A stretch of 64,000 nt of DNA from Anaeramoeba flamelloides (taxonomy: Eukaryota > Metamonada > Anaeramoebidae), in NCBI GenBank assembly GCA_027625915.1, contig JANTQA010000008.1:11409001-11473000 (forward strand). Direction: 5' to 3'. Made by a program: the position numbers and the translations under genes. The notes beneath the pieces are model-generated. The model was given only the letters and a program-made list of their open reading frames with translations, made no database searches and had not been told where the DNA came from. Shown here piece by piece: positions 47,740-58,805 of the stretch; position 1 is the first letter of the stretch; every line of letters starts with the position of its first letter.

Positions 47740-48050
47740 TATTTCTTTGGAAAATCAATAGATTTTCGATGGGTTTTTTTTTACTCTAGAAATAAACAGA
47801 AAATTTTAATAAATTTTCTGTTTATTTCTAAAGTAAAAAAAAACCTAAAACACTTCACTAAATAAAATAGAAAACCTCAAAAAAAACCTATAACACTTAA
47901 CAGATGAAACAGAAAACCTCAAGAAAACCCCTGTTAGTTTTTTTTCTGTAAAGAAATAAAAAGAAAATTGCTTGAATTTTGAATTGAATTCTGGGAAAGA
48001 TCAAACTTAGGCACTCCACGACACTCTACAGAACTTAAAAGACACTTTCA
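47740..48050. repeat. Foldback repeat with aaacctaaaacact arms
   Basis: Central hairpin gaaataaacagaaaatttt with its mirror, then two successive aaaacct.(a/t)aacact blocks and the tail taggcactccacgacactct. Flanked by gaattct words as in other copies. Confidence 0.6.
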
Positions 48051-48476
48051 GTTAGGGGTTTCAGAATTTTAAAACAATCAATCGAAATTGTTGATTATCC
48101 TATGTTCTTTTAAATCTTGGAAAACCGGGATACAAAATATTTATCGGCAATTATTCTTTTTGTCTCTCTTTCAGTTTTATTAGATGAGTCAAGCATTTTC
48201 TAAACTATTAGTTATTTTCTATCAAAGTAAATATATACAAGCTGTATTTAACTCAAATTCATTCACCCATTTATCTGTGACTTTTTTAATAATAAAGACC
48301 CTATTTTCTTGACTAGACACTTTTAAAAAAGGTAGTTATAATAACAATAATAAATACAATAGCATCAAGAATTTGAAGTGTTGGAAATTTGATAATATTG
48401 TAAAAAACTTTATTAATGATAAAATGTTAATTGAAAACAGTAGTTCTATCGAAAAGTTTTCAATTTTATTTTTTTA

Positions 48477-48677
48477 TACAGTCAGTTCGACTTTTAAGGC
48501 ACAAACTTTCAACGAAATTTAAGGCTCAAAAAAATTCTCAAATTAAGGCACAAAATTCAAATTCTAGTTAAAATAATTTTTAAAAAAAAATATTCCAAAT
48601 TTTGTGCCTTAATTTGAGATTTTTTTGAGTCTTAAATTTCGTTGAAAGTTTATGCCTTAAAAGTGGAACTGACTGTA
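48477..48677. mobile_element. 200 bp palindromic TA-flanked element, copy 7
   Basis: TA-cagtcagttcgacttttaa and ttaaaagtggaactgactg-TA. Arms pair almost perfectly over about 85 bp, one of the best-preserved copies. Confidence 0.92.
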
Positions 48678-49523
48678 CTTGTACAAGATGAATAGCTAAA
48701 ATAACATTATTTTTATTATTGTTAAAAATAAAAAATACTTACCATGACCAACATGTAAAAAAATTATAATTAACATTTAAACAAAATAAAGTACACTCCT
48801 AATAAATAATAGGGTTTTTACCTAATCTCTTTGTATAAAATAAATTACTGTTCAGAAATCCCAAAATCGGGTTTTTTTGTTTAAATTTTGAAGGTCGGCT
48901 ATCATTTTGGTAATATATCTACTGAATATGAATTAGCGAAGAGAAATTACAAAATTATGCTAATTTAAAGATATTCAGAATCAAAAGGGTCTAAAAATTA
49001 ATAATTGTATTTTAATTGTAGAAATTCAAATAAAAAAATACAATAATAGTCTTGGCTTTCATAATTTCCTTTTCTAGGGAAAATCCCAATTTATGAATAA
49101 ATATCATTTCTTATCAAATTTATAGTATTTATTGAGAATTCTTTTGATATGTGATATCTCAAATAAATAATATACTATTTGCTTTGTTATCCTGATCGAA
49201 AACTCTTTTATTATCACTTAAAACACCTTTTAATTTCAATATGTTTCTATTCATATAATTATCTAGTTTCTGATTTCCTAATTCATATTCTGACTTTTCA
49301 ATTATTTTACTTTATCATTTGTTCTTCAGACTTTATTTTTGTTAAAAAAAAAAATTTTCAAAAATTGTATTTCTTAACAGAAATTAAATAATACCTTTTA
49401 CAGAAAATATACCCTGTCAAATATATTATGTTAAATAAATACAATAATATAAATTGAATAAAAAAATTTCGACAAGAACTATTTTAATCTCAAAAAATGG
49501 AGGAATAATATTTGATTTATTAA

Positions 49524-49691
49524 TACCAGTATTTGAATTACAAATGGAAAAAATTTTCACTTTATTTTTAATTTCCTTTTTCAAACAGAGTTTTTAAATT
49601 ACAAATCACTTCTTTGTGAACACAATTTATTCAAGAAAAATCTGAAAAAGTAATTTAATATATTTTCCCATTTTTTATTCAAATACCATTA
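49524..49691. mobile_element. 165 bp TA-flanked element, copy 3
   Basis: Left TA-ccagtatttgaattacaaa and right tattcaaataccat-TA, with the shared internal block ggaaaaaattttcact seen at 25938-26106. Confidence 0.7.
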
Positions 49692-49748
49692 CCATTTACT
49701 ATTTTGGGTTGATTTATTAAATCAAAATAAGTGTCTTTGTTCCATAAT

Positions 49749-49980
49749 TACTGAAAATTCAAATAAATATCTGAAAATTGTTACTTCATTTATCTTTTTC
49801 AAATTTTTGATAACATTTTGAATAATCCATTCTATTTGTTTAAATCTAAAAAAACTTTACAAAATTAGTTGATCCTTCAAAAGATTCTTTTTGTTGTGTT
49901 TTTTTAAAAGTAGTCATATGAGATGACAGAATGGGGAATTGAACTCAAAATTTTAAGATATAAAGCTGAATTTATCAGTA
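49749..49980. mobile_element. 235 bp TA-flanked element, copy 2
   Basis: Left TA-ctgaaaattcaaataaata and right gctgaatttatcag-TA; interior shares aaactttacaaaattagttg-type words with the other two copies. Confidence 0.75.
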
Positions 49981-51016
49981 TTATTTTTTATTTTGTAATT
50001 AAATTACTGTTATTTTGCAATTAATAAATGAAAATTTTTATTTCAATTTCCAAAATGAATAGTAATTATTACTATTACAACCAAATTAGTGAGTAAATAT
50101 ATTATCTTAGAGTTCATGAAGGAAGTTTAATTCATTGTCTAAAAATATCCTTTCTAAAAAATAATGTAAAGATCTTTGGGTTTTCTTCGACTTATAAACT
50201 CGAAAAAACATTTTGGATCTCTGAACAAAAATTTTTATTTTTTAATGGCAAAATAATAGTATTGAAAATTCCTATTATTAAAAAACCAACTTAAGAAATC
50301 CCTTTTTTTAAACCGGAAAAATACAACTTCTTAAAAAATCGTGTCTTTCAAAAAATTTTCAAAATTCAGTAAAAATTAAAATTTTTAATATACTTACATT
50401 AAAAATTCTAGAAATGCTAATTTACTTATAATGGTATGTTTTGAACTCAATTATTTCAAGAACCCAAATAATCAAAAGTAATCTCAATTTGAAAATGTCT
50501 TCGAATTGGATAAGAATTGGACTTTTAGAAAAAGTTTTTTCTATTTTTTCCCTTATATTGAAATTTCTAAGCTACTGATTGTCCCTTTGATAAAATTAAA
50601 TAACCAATTATACCTAACCTACGAATTTCAAAAGGTCTTTGGAAACTGAGAAAGATTAACGACCAAAACATTCGTTGAAATATTCAAATTCTTAAAAAGT
50701 GAGTACGTACAGGACAAAAATATTGTAGAAACAATTTGTTATACTCTTGTAATGTGTGTGGAAGTAAATTATAAAAGTTTTTGAAGATTGTATTTTTAAT
50801 CTGGATGAAAAAATAAAACTTGAATTTCTACAAAAACTCTCTTAAAATTCACAATATTATCATTAAATTGTTAAAGATCATTAAATATTGATAAACCTTT
50901 TTCTATGTAGGGATTTGAGAGCAAACAATTGTCTAAAGACAAATTCTTGATCAATTGCTTTAAAAAACCACATAACAAAAAAACTCATTTTCTTTATTTT
51001 GGATCTCATTTTCAAG

Positions 51017-54000
51017 ATGAAAACTTCACCTTTTGGTTTCATTTCATTTTTCACAGGTGTACTCTTACTGTACTTCAACAAATGTTTCCAAACACATCTA
51101 CGAAGAAAAAAATTGACTATTGTGTATTTACGAAATTTATTGTTTTCACCGTTAGTTTATAATATCCTCTTTGAACGATCTCTAAGCCATTGGGACAATA
51201 AGAAACATTTTTTTGATCTTCGAACACCAGGTGATCAACCGACGATTTTGCATCACTTTGTCCACATTTATTTTCTATTGGACACAATTTTGCCCTTGCT
51301 TCGGATAACACTGGCTTTGCTTTATCTTGATCGAGGAATCGTTTTTCAAGTGTGTGGTGTACTAACTCAAATCGTGACATCTACACAATTGCTCTCGCTT
51401 CCAGGGATCTTTGCTTGGTATTCTTTTGTCTTATTTTTCTCAAATAAGCTACCGTTTTGGATACCATTTTTATTCTTTTCATATATTCTGTTTTTCCAGC
51501 TGCTCTCAATCATCCCACTTATTAGAATTCCTTATCGGCATATAAAATTAGAGTTTAACCCTTTTCACAATTATGGAAAAAAATCAATAAAATATAATCG
51601 AAAAGCCAAAAGAAAATTAAAAAGGCGAGAGATCTTGGAGATTGAAAAAAATAACGAAGATGAACAAAAACACAAAAACAAAAACAAAGACCTTGAAAAA
51701 GAACAAATCAAAACCATTATTGACATGGACGAAAAAAAACAAGAACATCAGAAGGAAAAAGAAAAGGAAAAGGAAAAGGTAAAGGAAAAGGAAAAAGAAA
51801 AGGGAAACGAAAACAAAAAAGATAAAGAAAAAGAAAAAGGAAAAGAAAAGTACAAAGAGCAAACAAAGCAAAAAAAAAAAACTCAAATTCAAATCGAGGA
51901 ATATGATTCTGATTTTTGTCAGAGTGAAAACGAAACACTACAAATGCTTGACAATGAGGAACAAATTGATGAAGGAAAGAATCAAAAATGCTTGAAAATA
52001 ATCCAAATTACTGATCTGCATTTGGGAATCTTCACTTCTGTCAAATGGATTCAGAACTATTGCAAAAAACTCATCAAACGGAACCCCGACTTAATAGTTA
52101 TCACAGGCGATTTGCTTACTGAAGACACAGAAAATGAAAAGGGCATTGGGCAATTACGAAAGGCGCTACAGCCATTGAAAAAGTTCCCCAAGGGCAGGAT
52201 ATACGCATGCCTTGGGAACCACGACGTCTCGGTCCGAGAATCATTTATTTTGTTGATGAAAGAAATCGGTATCATTTTATTAATCGACCAAGAATGCGTT
52301 TGCAAATTAGGAAAAATGCAAATCCCAGTGCAAATACTGGGCTGCGATTGGTACCAGCGTGACCCCAAGCCCGTTCAGAGATTAGTTAATAGATTCCCAC
52401 CCAGGGAAGATGTACAATTAAGAATAATCTTGTCGCATGCTACAGACAATTGGAAATTTCTCCCGAACGACGACAGATCAATTACTTTTTCTGGACACAC
52501 ACATGGCGGTGTTCTCGGGTTAACATTTTTAGGGTTGCCATATTCCATATTATCGCCTCTATTACCAGATCAAGGGGTAAGTCAAAAAAAAATATTTCCT
52601 TTTTTTCTTTTTCTATTTCATTTTCTTTTTCTTTTTCTTTTTGTTTTTGAATGATTCTAAAAAAAAATTTTTCCAATTAATTTTAATTATAAAACGAGAT
52701 AGAAAACTATGAAAATTTTTAAAATACTACTTTACTTTTTTTTTCTGATGATCAATAAAAATATCTGAAACTGAAATTCCCTAGATTTGAATTAATACCT
52801 ATTGGTAAACCCCCAAATCCAATTTCACCCGAAGATTAGAAAAGCCAAAGTAGTAAAAAATAATCCAAAAAAGTAAATTATACTAATGTTTATAATTAAA
52901 ATTCAAATTTGGAAAATTGAAGATGCTTTAAATTATAGTTTTATTTGATGTTTGGAAATCTATTTTGATTCTATAAATCATTAATCTAATTTTTGTGACT
53001 TGGTTTTTGTTTTTAAAAACGAAGGAAAAAATATTTGAAAATCATAACTTTTACTGATAAACCACATTTCAAAAATTTGGAAACACTTAAAATCAAAAAT
53101 ATGCAAAAAAAATCTCAATTTATTGTATTTTCAGATTTTTTGTTAAGAACTAAGAGTCGAGCCATTAGTCTGATAAAGAGAGAAATTTTTGAAGTGACTA
53201 AATTTGTGTCTCTTAATTCAAAAAGGATCTAAAAAAGACACAGCCATTGAAAGAATTTTAAACTCAATTTAATTTTCTAAAATAAACTAGATTCCAAAAA
53301 TTTGGACACAGTTTAAACAGTTGAAAGAACATCATTACTGTACTTTAAATTCAAATTGGAAAGAATTTTGATTTTACAAACAATTTCATTTTTTGTCTTT
53401 TTTGTTTTGTTTTCATTTCCTTTTTTGCAGTTACGTAATCTGTTTGGTTAGATCTCGAAATTTTTTTTCAATGGTTGATAGAAGGTTAGTGTTGAGTTTG
53501 TTAAATTGGAAAATCAAATACAATTGGTAGATGGTATCTTATCATTTGATCGATCAACAATTGTTGGTGAAATTTCAACAAATTTACCAATACATTTTTT
53601 GTTCCGCTCGTTTCATTATTTTGGACACACCTGTTTTTATTTTTGAGTTTTAAATTTTTTTCTTTTATTTGGATGAAAAGGATTACTTATAAAAAACATT
53701 AATACCTTGTAACTTAAATGTGGTTTTATATTAGGTTTGGGAAAATACAATAAATTGGGTTTTTTTTTGCCTATTTTTGATTTTGGGTGTGTCCAAATTT
53801 TTGGAATGGGGTTTAGAATAAAGATTCTAAAAAAAATTTTTTTGTATTTTTTTTAGATTAAGGACTAAATGTTGGAAACATTTGATCTGGCAGAGAAAGA
53901 ATTTTGAAGTGACTAAATGTGAGACTTCCTATTCAAAGATCGTCTAGATATATGTCTAGGCACAGTCATTAGGAGTATTTGAAACGTAATTTAGTTTTCT

Positions 54001-55115
54001 AAAACAATTTTATTGAATTTTTCAAAATATAATATCAAATCACATTCAAGTTGCACATTATTAATGTTTTTATAGGTAATCATTTTTTAACCAAATAAAA
54101 TAACAAAATATAAAAAAAAAAACTGGTTTGTCCAAAATAATGAAACGAGCTAGAACAAAAAATGTGTTGCAAAATTATTTGAAATTTCACCGTCAATTAT
54201 TGATTGATCAAATGATAAGATACCATCAGTCAATTGTATGTGATTTTTCTATTCAACAAACTCAACACTAACCTTCTATCAACCATCGAAAAAAAATTCC
54301 AGATCTAACGAAACAAATTACTTAACTGGAAAAAAAGAAATGAAAACAAAACAAAATAGACAAAAAATAAAATAGTTTATAAAAATCAAAATTATTTCCA
54401 AATTTAATGTAAAGTTGAGTATTGTTATTCTTTCAACTGTTTAAACTGTGTCCAAAATTTTGGAATTTAGTTTATTTTTACACAAATTTTAAAATTTTCA
54501 AAACTAAATTTTATTAGTTTTAGCTGTTTTTTAAATTTTTAAACTAGCTTTTTACAAGTTTTTATTTTATTTATTTTTTAACACTATTTATTAACGCATA
54601 CACACCAAAACCAATAATTCAAAAGAAATATTATTATTATTATTTTTTAGGAAGTCACAAACATTTTTTTCGGAAGAATCGAAAATATTTTTAATTATTA
54701 GTTACAATTATTTACGAACATTTTAAAAAACAATATTCATACGAAATGATAATTATAACGAGAATTGGAACTAAAATTTATAAATATTTCATTTATTATT
54801 ATTATTATTTCATTTAATAGATATTTGCCTGTGGTAATAAAATGTTGTATGTGAATAGAGGCACTGGTTATGGGTAAGTTTTTATCTCCTTGTTGTTTTT
54901 ATTTCTACTTAATTTTTTATTACCCCCCCCCTTTTTTTTTTTTTTTTTTTTTTGGTATTTGCTTGATTTTCCTTTTAATAAACAATAGATCAATGATACG
55001 ATTAGGGATACCGCCTGAGGATTCGATGATGTATTTGCATTTTAACCCACTAAAATTGAGCACGGAATATCATTTAAACAATTCGTCCAATTCGGAACAA
55101 GAAAAGGAATTGTGA
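51017..55115 (+). CDS. Membrane-anchored calcineurin-like metallophosphoesterase (YkuE/TMEM-type)
   Basis: A binuclear metal phosphoesterase of unknown substrate, predicted to sit on a membrane. Exons 51017-52576, 54821-54873 and 54989-55115 give 579 residues. About four N-terminal hydrophobic segments (roughly residues 5-20, 80-104, 108-140, 147-170) are followed by a charged linker of about 100 residues rich in KEKEKE, then the catalytic domain: ITDLHLG (Asp333, His335), GDLLTED (Asp365), GNHD (400-403), LSH (His474) and GHTHGG (493-498). The small exons supply the conserved C-terminal strand pair, YVNRGTGYG and MIRLGIPPE, matching the bacterial YkuE ending. The first two introns are 2,244 and 115 nt, both with gtaagt donors. 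The frame opens with TTG at 50999; the ATG at 51017 is chosen. The order of membrane segments then enzyme resembles bacterial YkuE-like and eukaryotic membrane phosphoesterases, but orthology is not resolved. Confidence 0.88.
53140..53282. repeat. Dispersed gaagtgactaaat repeat
   Basis: Shares ttgaagtgactaaat and the ttttaaactcaattta tail with 2478-2615; it abuts the left end of the 535 bp family copy at 53283. Confidence 0.6.
53283..53815. mobile_element. 535 bp family, diverged copy 3 (reverse orientation)
   Basis: Ends TA-aactagattccaaaaattt and aaatttttggaatggggtt-TA; terminal words ttggacacagttt and gggtgtgtccaaa. The interior carries tcatttgatcgatcaacaa and ttacgtaatctgtttggtt, which are the reverse complement of conserved blocks in 19516-20053. 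Confidence 0.75.
53850..54005. repeat. Dispersed gaagtgactaaat repeat
   Basis: Third forward copy, with ttttgaagtgactaaatg and cagtcattaggagtatttg, placed between two 535 bp family members. Confidence 0.6.
54090..54474. mobile_element. 535 bp family, copy 4 (forward, left end unclear)
   Basis: Contains gtccaaaataatgaaacga, ttgattgatcaaatgataag and the right end ttggaatttagtt-TA. It is in opposite orientation to 53283-53815 and pairs with it over several hundred bases, so the intron RNA could form a large hairpin. Confidence 0.65.
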
Positions 55116-55458
55116 TTGCATATAATTATTTAGTGTGTATATATTAACTCTAAATATCCTCAAGATTTTAAATCAAAATTACTTATTTTGATATCCAATT
55201 TTTAACCGTGATCAAAATATTGATAAATGATTTTTTTTTTTAGATTTCAACTCATTTTTTTGGGTTGGATACTTACGGTTATTTGTAAACTTCTGTTGCC
55301 TTTATTTTTTTTTAAATATTACTATTACTTTTTCATTATTCAAATTAAAAAATAATACCACTTCAGAAAATGATTTAAAACTTTTGTTAATATTTATATT
55401 ATTTAAGTATAAATAAAATATTTTTTTTTATAAAATGTTTGAATCTTTTCCTTAGAAA

Positions 55459-56175
55459 TAAACTAAAATCCAAATTTTTTAACACGTTTAAAACGATTCA
55501 AAGAAACACAATAATACAATTTCATTCAAATCGGAAATAATTTTGATTTTTGTAAAACCATTTCATTTTTTGTCTTTTTTTCTTTGTATTTCATTTTATG
55601 AATTACGTAACTTGTTTCGTTCGATCAAAAATAATTTAGAACCGTTGATATTATGTTAAAGTTGAACTCTTTTAAAGAGACGAACTCAAATAAAAGGTAG
55701 TTGTTGATATTTAACCATTTGATCAATCAATAATTGTTAATAGAATTTTTTCAAATTTGCTAATACAGTTTTTTCTCAAATTTTAGGAAACTAAATTAAG
55801 ATTCAAATACTTCTGATGACTGTATCTATTAGATACTCTTTGAATTAGAAGTCTCAAATTTAGTCACTTCAAAATTCTCTCTTTAACAGATTAGATGAAG
55901 TTTCATTTAAACCTTAACAATATACCAATACAGTTTTTTGTTTTGCTCTTTTCAAAGTATTTAATACACCGATAATTTATTAGTATTGATAATTATTATA
56001 TTTATTTGTATTGATAAATATTTATTTTTTCTTGTGTGTGTATTGTAATTTATAAACAATTGTTTGTGTGTTAATTAGTGAATGGTTCTAATTTAGTATC
56101 ATTCATCTAGAATTTATTTAATAAGATTTTTTCAACAAAGATTGAATTTAGATATGTTTAAACATTTTTGAAATA
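55459..56175. mobile_element. 535 bp family, copy 5, carrying an insertion
   Basis: Starts TA-aactaaaatccaaattttt, contains attacgtaacttgtttcgtt and atttgatcaatcaataattg, and ends near the gtattgtaatttataaac ... gaatggttctaattt block seen in reverse at 19516-20053. A reverse copy of the gaagtgactaaat repeat (about 55793-55910) interrupts it. Confidence 0.65.
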
Positions 56176-56548
56176 AGGGTTGCTATTTCAAAAAAAAAAA
56201 AGTTTTGTTTGTTAAAAAATAAAAAATTAATTTAACAAATTTTGTGATTTTTATTTTTTTGAAATCAAATTTTTATTATTTTATTTGAATTGATATTTTT
56301 ACAATCAGAAAATTCTACTTTGTGGAATACCCCCATTAAATTTCTGTGAAATCAAACAAACGTGTATTTAATGGCAAATATCAAATTCAAATTAAATATC
56401 TCGAAATATTTGAGAATTGGTTATTATTTGATTTAACATAATCGCGAATATTATTTGTTTTGTAAAAAATTTTGATTTTTTTACTGATATTTGTTGCTTT
56501 GGTACAAATGATATATTTTTTAAAAAAATTTCTTTCTTTTACACTTAG

Positions 56549-56552
<4 letters not shown>

Positions 56553-56582
<30 letters not shown>
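56553..56582. repeat. (TA)n microsatellite
   Basis: About 30 nt of TA dinucleotides; a second run lies at about 56692-56712. Confidence 0.95.
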
Positions 56583-56585
<3 letters not shown>

Positions 56586-56759
56586 GGATTTTAGGAAATA
56601 ATTTTTTTTTTCTCAAAATTATCATTTTTTAAAATATTAATTATTATTCTAATAAAAAAAATTATTTTTGCCAAAAATCTCATAAGGTATTTATATATAT
56701 ATATATATATATGTGCGTGTATGTATGTGTATAACCAAATAAAACATTTTTTCCCAATG

Positions 56760-57200
56760 GTTTAGTTGTAATATTTATTATTAAATTTCATTCAAAACAT
56801 TTGAAAGGATATTCGAAGAAAATTATATTTTTGAAAAATTTGTAAAATTGAAATTATAATTTCACATTATTATTTTTTTCTTTTTTTCTAATTCGCTGAT
56901 ATATAATTGTTTTGCAATTTTTTATTTTATTGAAAGGTCTATATTCACAAAGTAACAATAAGTTATTACAATTTTATTGAACCCCAAAAAATGATTGTAG
57001 AAAAAGCTTATTTATTGTTATTAGGATTTTCTTTGATCTTCAATTTGAAGATCAAACTGAAAATTGTTATTTTTTTTCAATAGGTAACTAAGAATTTTAG
57101 TTTTTCAATTGTTAACAAAATATTAAATTGGTTAGATTTATTTAAAATGTATATCAGCAATTCTCAGCGACATGTATTATTCTGCCCGTTTCTTTATTGT
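56760..57200. repeat. Dispersed repeat (gatattcgaagaaaa family), copy 3
   Basis: Same block order as 37355-37790, including ggattttctttgatcttcaa and actaagaattttagttt. It directly precedes the 1.55 kb element. Confidence 0.55.
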
Positions 57201-57249
57201 TCTGAAACATCGAATTATAAAAAAAAATTGAAATTTGGATTTTTTTTTG

Positions 57250-58805
57250 GGTATCCTTGATATAAAAAAAGTTTATATCCCTTAGTACCCCGGATTTGCC
57301 TAAATTTCATCAAGTTTTTAAATTAGATTTAAAATGATATTGATCTACTAATATATTAATTTTCTTATTAGTCTTTAATCCTGATTTGAATTATAATAAA
57401 AAGTCAAAATAGTTCAAAGATAAAGGAGTTAAGTTATTGATTTTTTTTTTTTGAAAATTGAAAAAAAAATAATAATTATTCATTTTTACATTTTTTTTAA
57501 AGATTTTTATTTTTATTTTATTTTTTGAAATCAGAAATTTTATTACATTAATTGTAATTCAAAACTCAACACATTAATTTATTAATAATAACCACCAAAA
57601 AATTTTGCTAATTTTATGATAAAAAAAATAAATAAAAAAATAAATTACTTTGAAATTTACTTTTTTTTTTTTAGAAAAAATTTCAATAAATATCCAATTA
57701 AGAGAAAAATGAAAATTATTTCTTTAGGCCAAAACTAAATTTTTAATATGATTAATTTTCTAAAACTTTTATTTAAGCAATAAAAAACACTGGAAAAAAA
57801 AAAAAAAAAAAAAAAAAATTGTAAAATAATTTCAATTTATTAAATTGGAATAAAACAAATATAAATTACTTTTTAATGGATAAAATATTTATACCTAAAT
57901 TTAAAATAAAATAAAAAAAAACTCTTAAATATTATTCCAATATAATAAAATAATCTCCGAAACCAAATTTTTTAATTGCATTTTGTTATTGGTAAAAATT
58001 TGAATAATCTATTTGCGATATTTGGATTTTTCCTTAATAAATTGATCCAGATCTTGTTAAATAAGTCCTGATATATGGTCTCGAATTGAAAAATATTGTT
58101 TATTTTATGTCTAGATTTTAAAAAGTCAAAAATTAAAAAATTGTAAAAAATAAAAAAAAAAATCAATTATTAATCTGACTCGAACTAATGGCCAAATCAT
58201 TTAAAATTAAAAAAAAATCTTGTTGAAAAAATTGTAAAATTTTGCAATGAAAAAAAATTTGATTTTTTTTTCTAATTTAATTTATAATTTTTTTTTTTTT
58301 ATTAAATTATTTAGAATCTAATATAGATATTGATATTGAATCGTAATCAGTAGATAAAACAAATTTTCTATGTGATGTTATAATATCTTTTATAATGAAT
58401 AAATTATTTAATCAAGCATTTTAGGCAATTTTGGGGTGCAAAGGGCCCCAAAAAAATTTCCAGTAAAGTATGATGTGTTTTAAATGTTAAAACTAAGAGG
58501 TTTTTGATGTCTATACAAAATTTTCAAAAAAAAAAAAAATTTATTTTGACAAAATTTGGAAAAACAATAAAATCACAATAACCAAAAAAAAATTCCCAAA
58601 GTTTGAAAATTTTTTTTCAAGTTATTTTGTTATTTTAAGTAACTATACAATTTTTAATTATAAAATTTTCTTTCGAGGATAATTGTTTATTAATTCTATA
58701 CCTTATTATCCTTTGATAACATTTCAAATTAAAATTTTTGTTTGAAATGTTTTTAGGTTATTTGGGGTGCTAAGGGATATATCAATTATACTTGATATAA
58801 AAATC
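57250..58805. mobile_element. 1.55 kb element with inverted ends (tatatcccttagyacccc)
   Basis: The left end near 57270-57310 reads tatatcccttagtacccc, then a cctaaatttcat-type word. The right end near 58750-58800 is its reverse complement (ttatttggggtgctaagggatata). A third related end, ggcaattttggggtgcaaag, lies at about 58424-58455, suggesting nesting or internal duplication. A minus-strand frame (57972-58166) inside it is open for about 60 residues but not recognisable. Boundaries are approximate. Confidence 0.5.

Larger units (their letters stand above)
42614..51016. other. 8.4 kb gene-free spacer rich in TA-flanked elements
   Basis: The longest spacer in the window. No gene was recognised; open frames (for example 44379-44576, 45730-45930, 47671-47865, 49179-49391) are F/K/I/N-rich and lack domains. 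It contains a nested pair of 200 bp palindromic elements, a further single copy, one 535 bp element, one foldback-repeat copy, one 165 bp element and one 235 bp element. Confidence 0.7.
52577..54820 (+). other. Long intron (2,244 nt) of the metallophosphoesterase gene with clustered repeats
   Basis: Donor gtaagt at 52577 and acceptor aatag at 54816-54820. More than half consists of dispersed elements: two 535 bp family members in opposite orientation and two copies of the gaagtgactaaat repeat. The reading frame and domain order are continuous across it. Confidence 0.88.

Noticed and set aside
51617-51938. F-rich minus-strand frames in the metallophosphoesterase gene
   Set aside because: They are the complement of the KE-rich linker and have no independent support.
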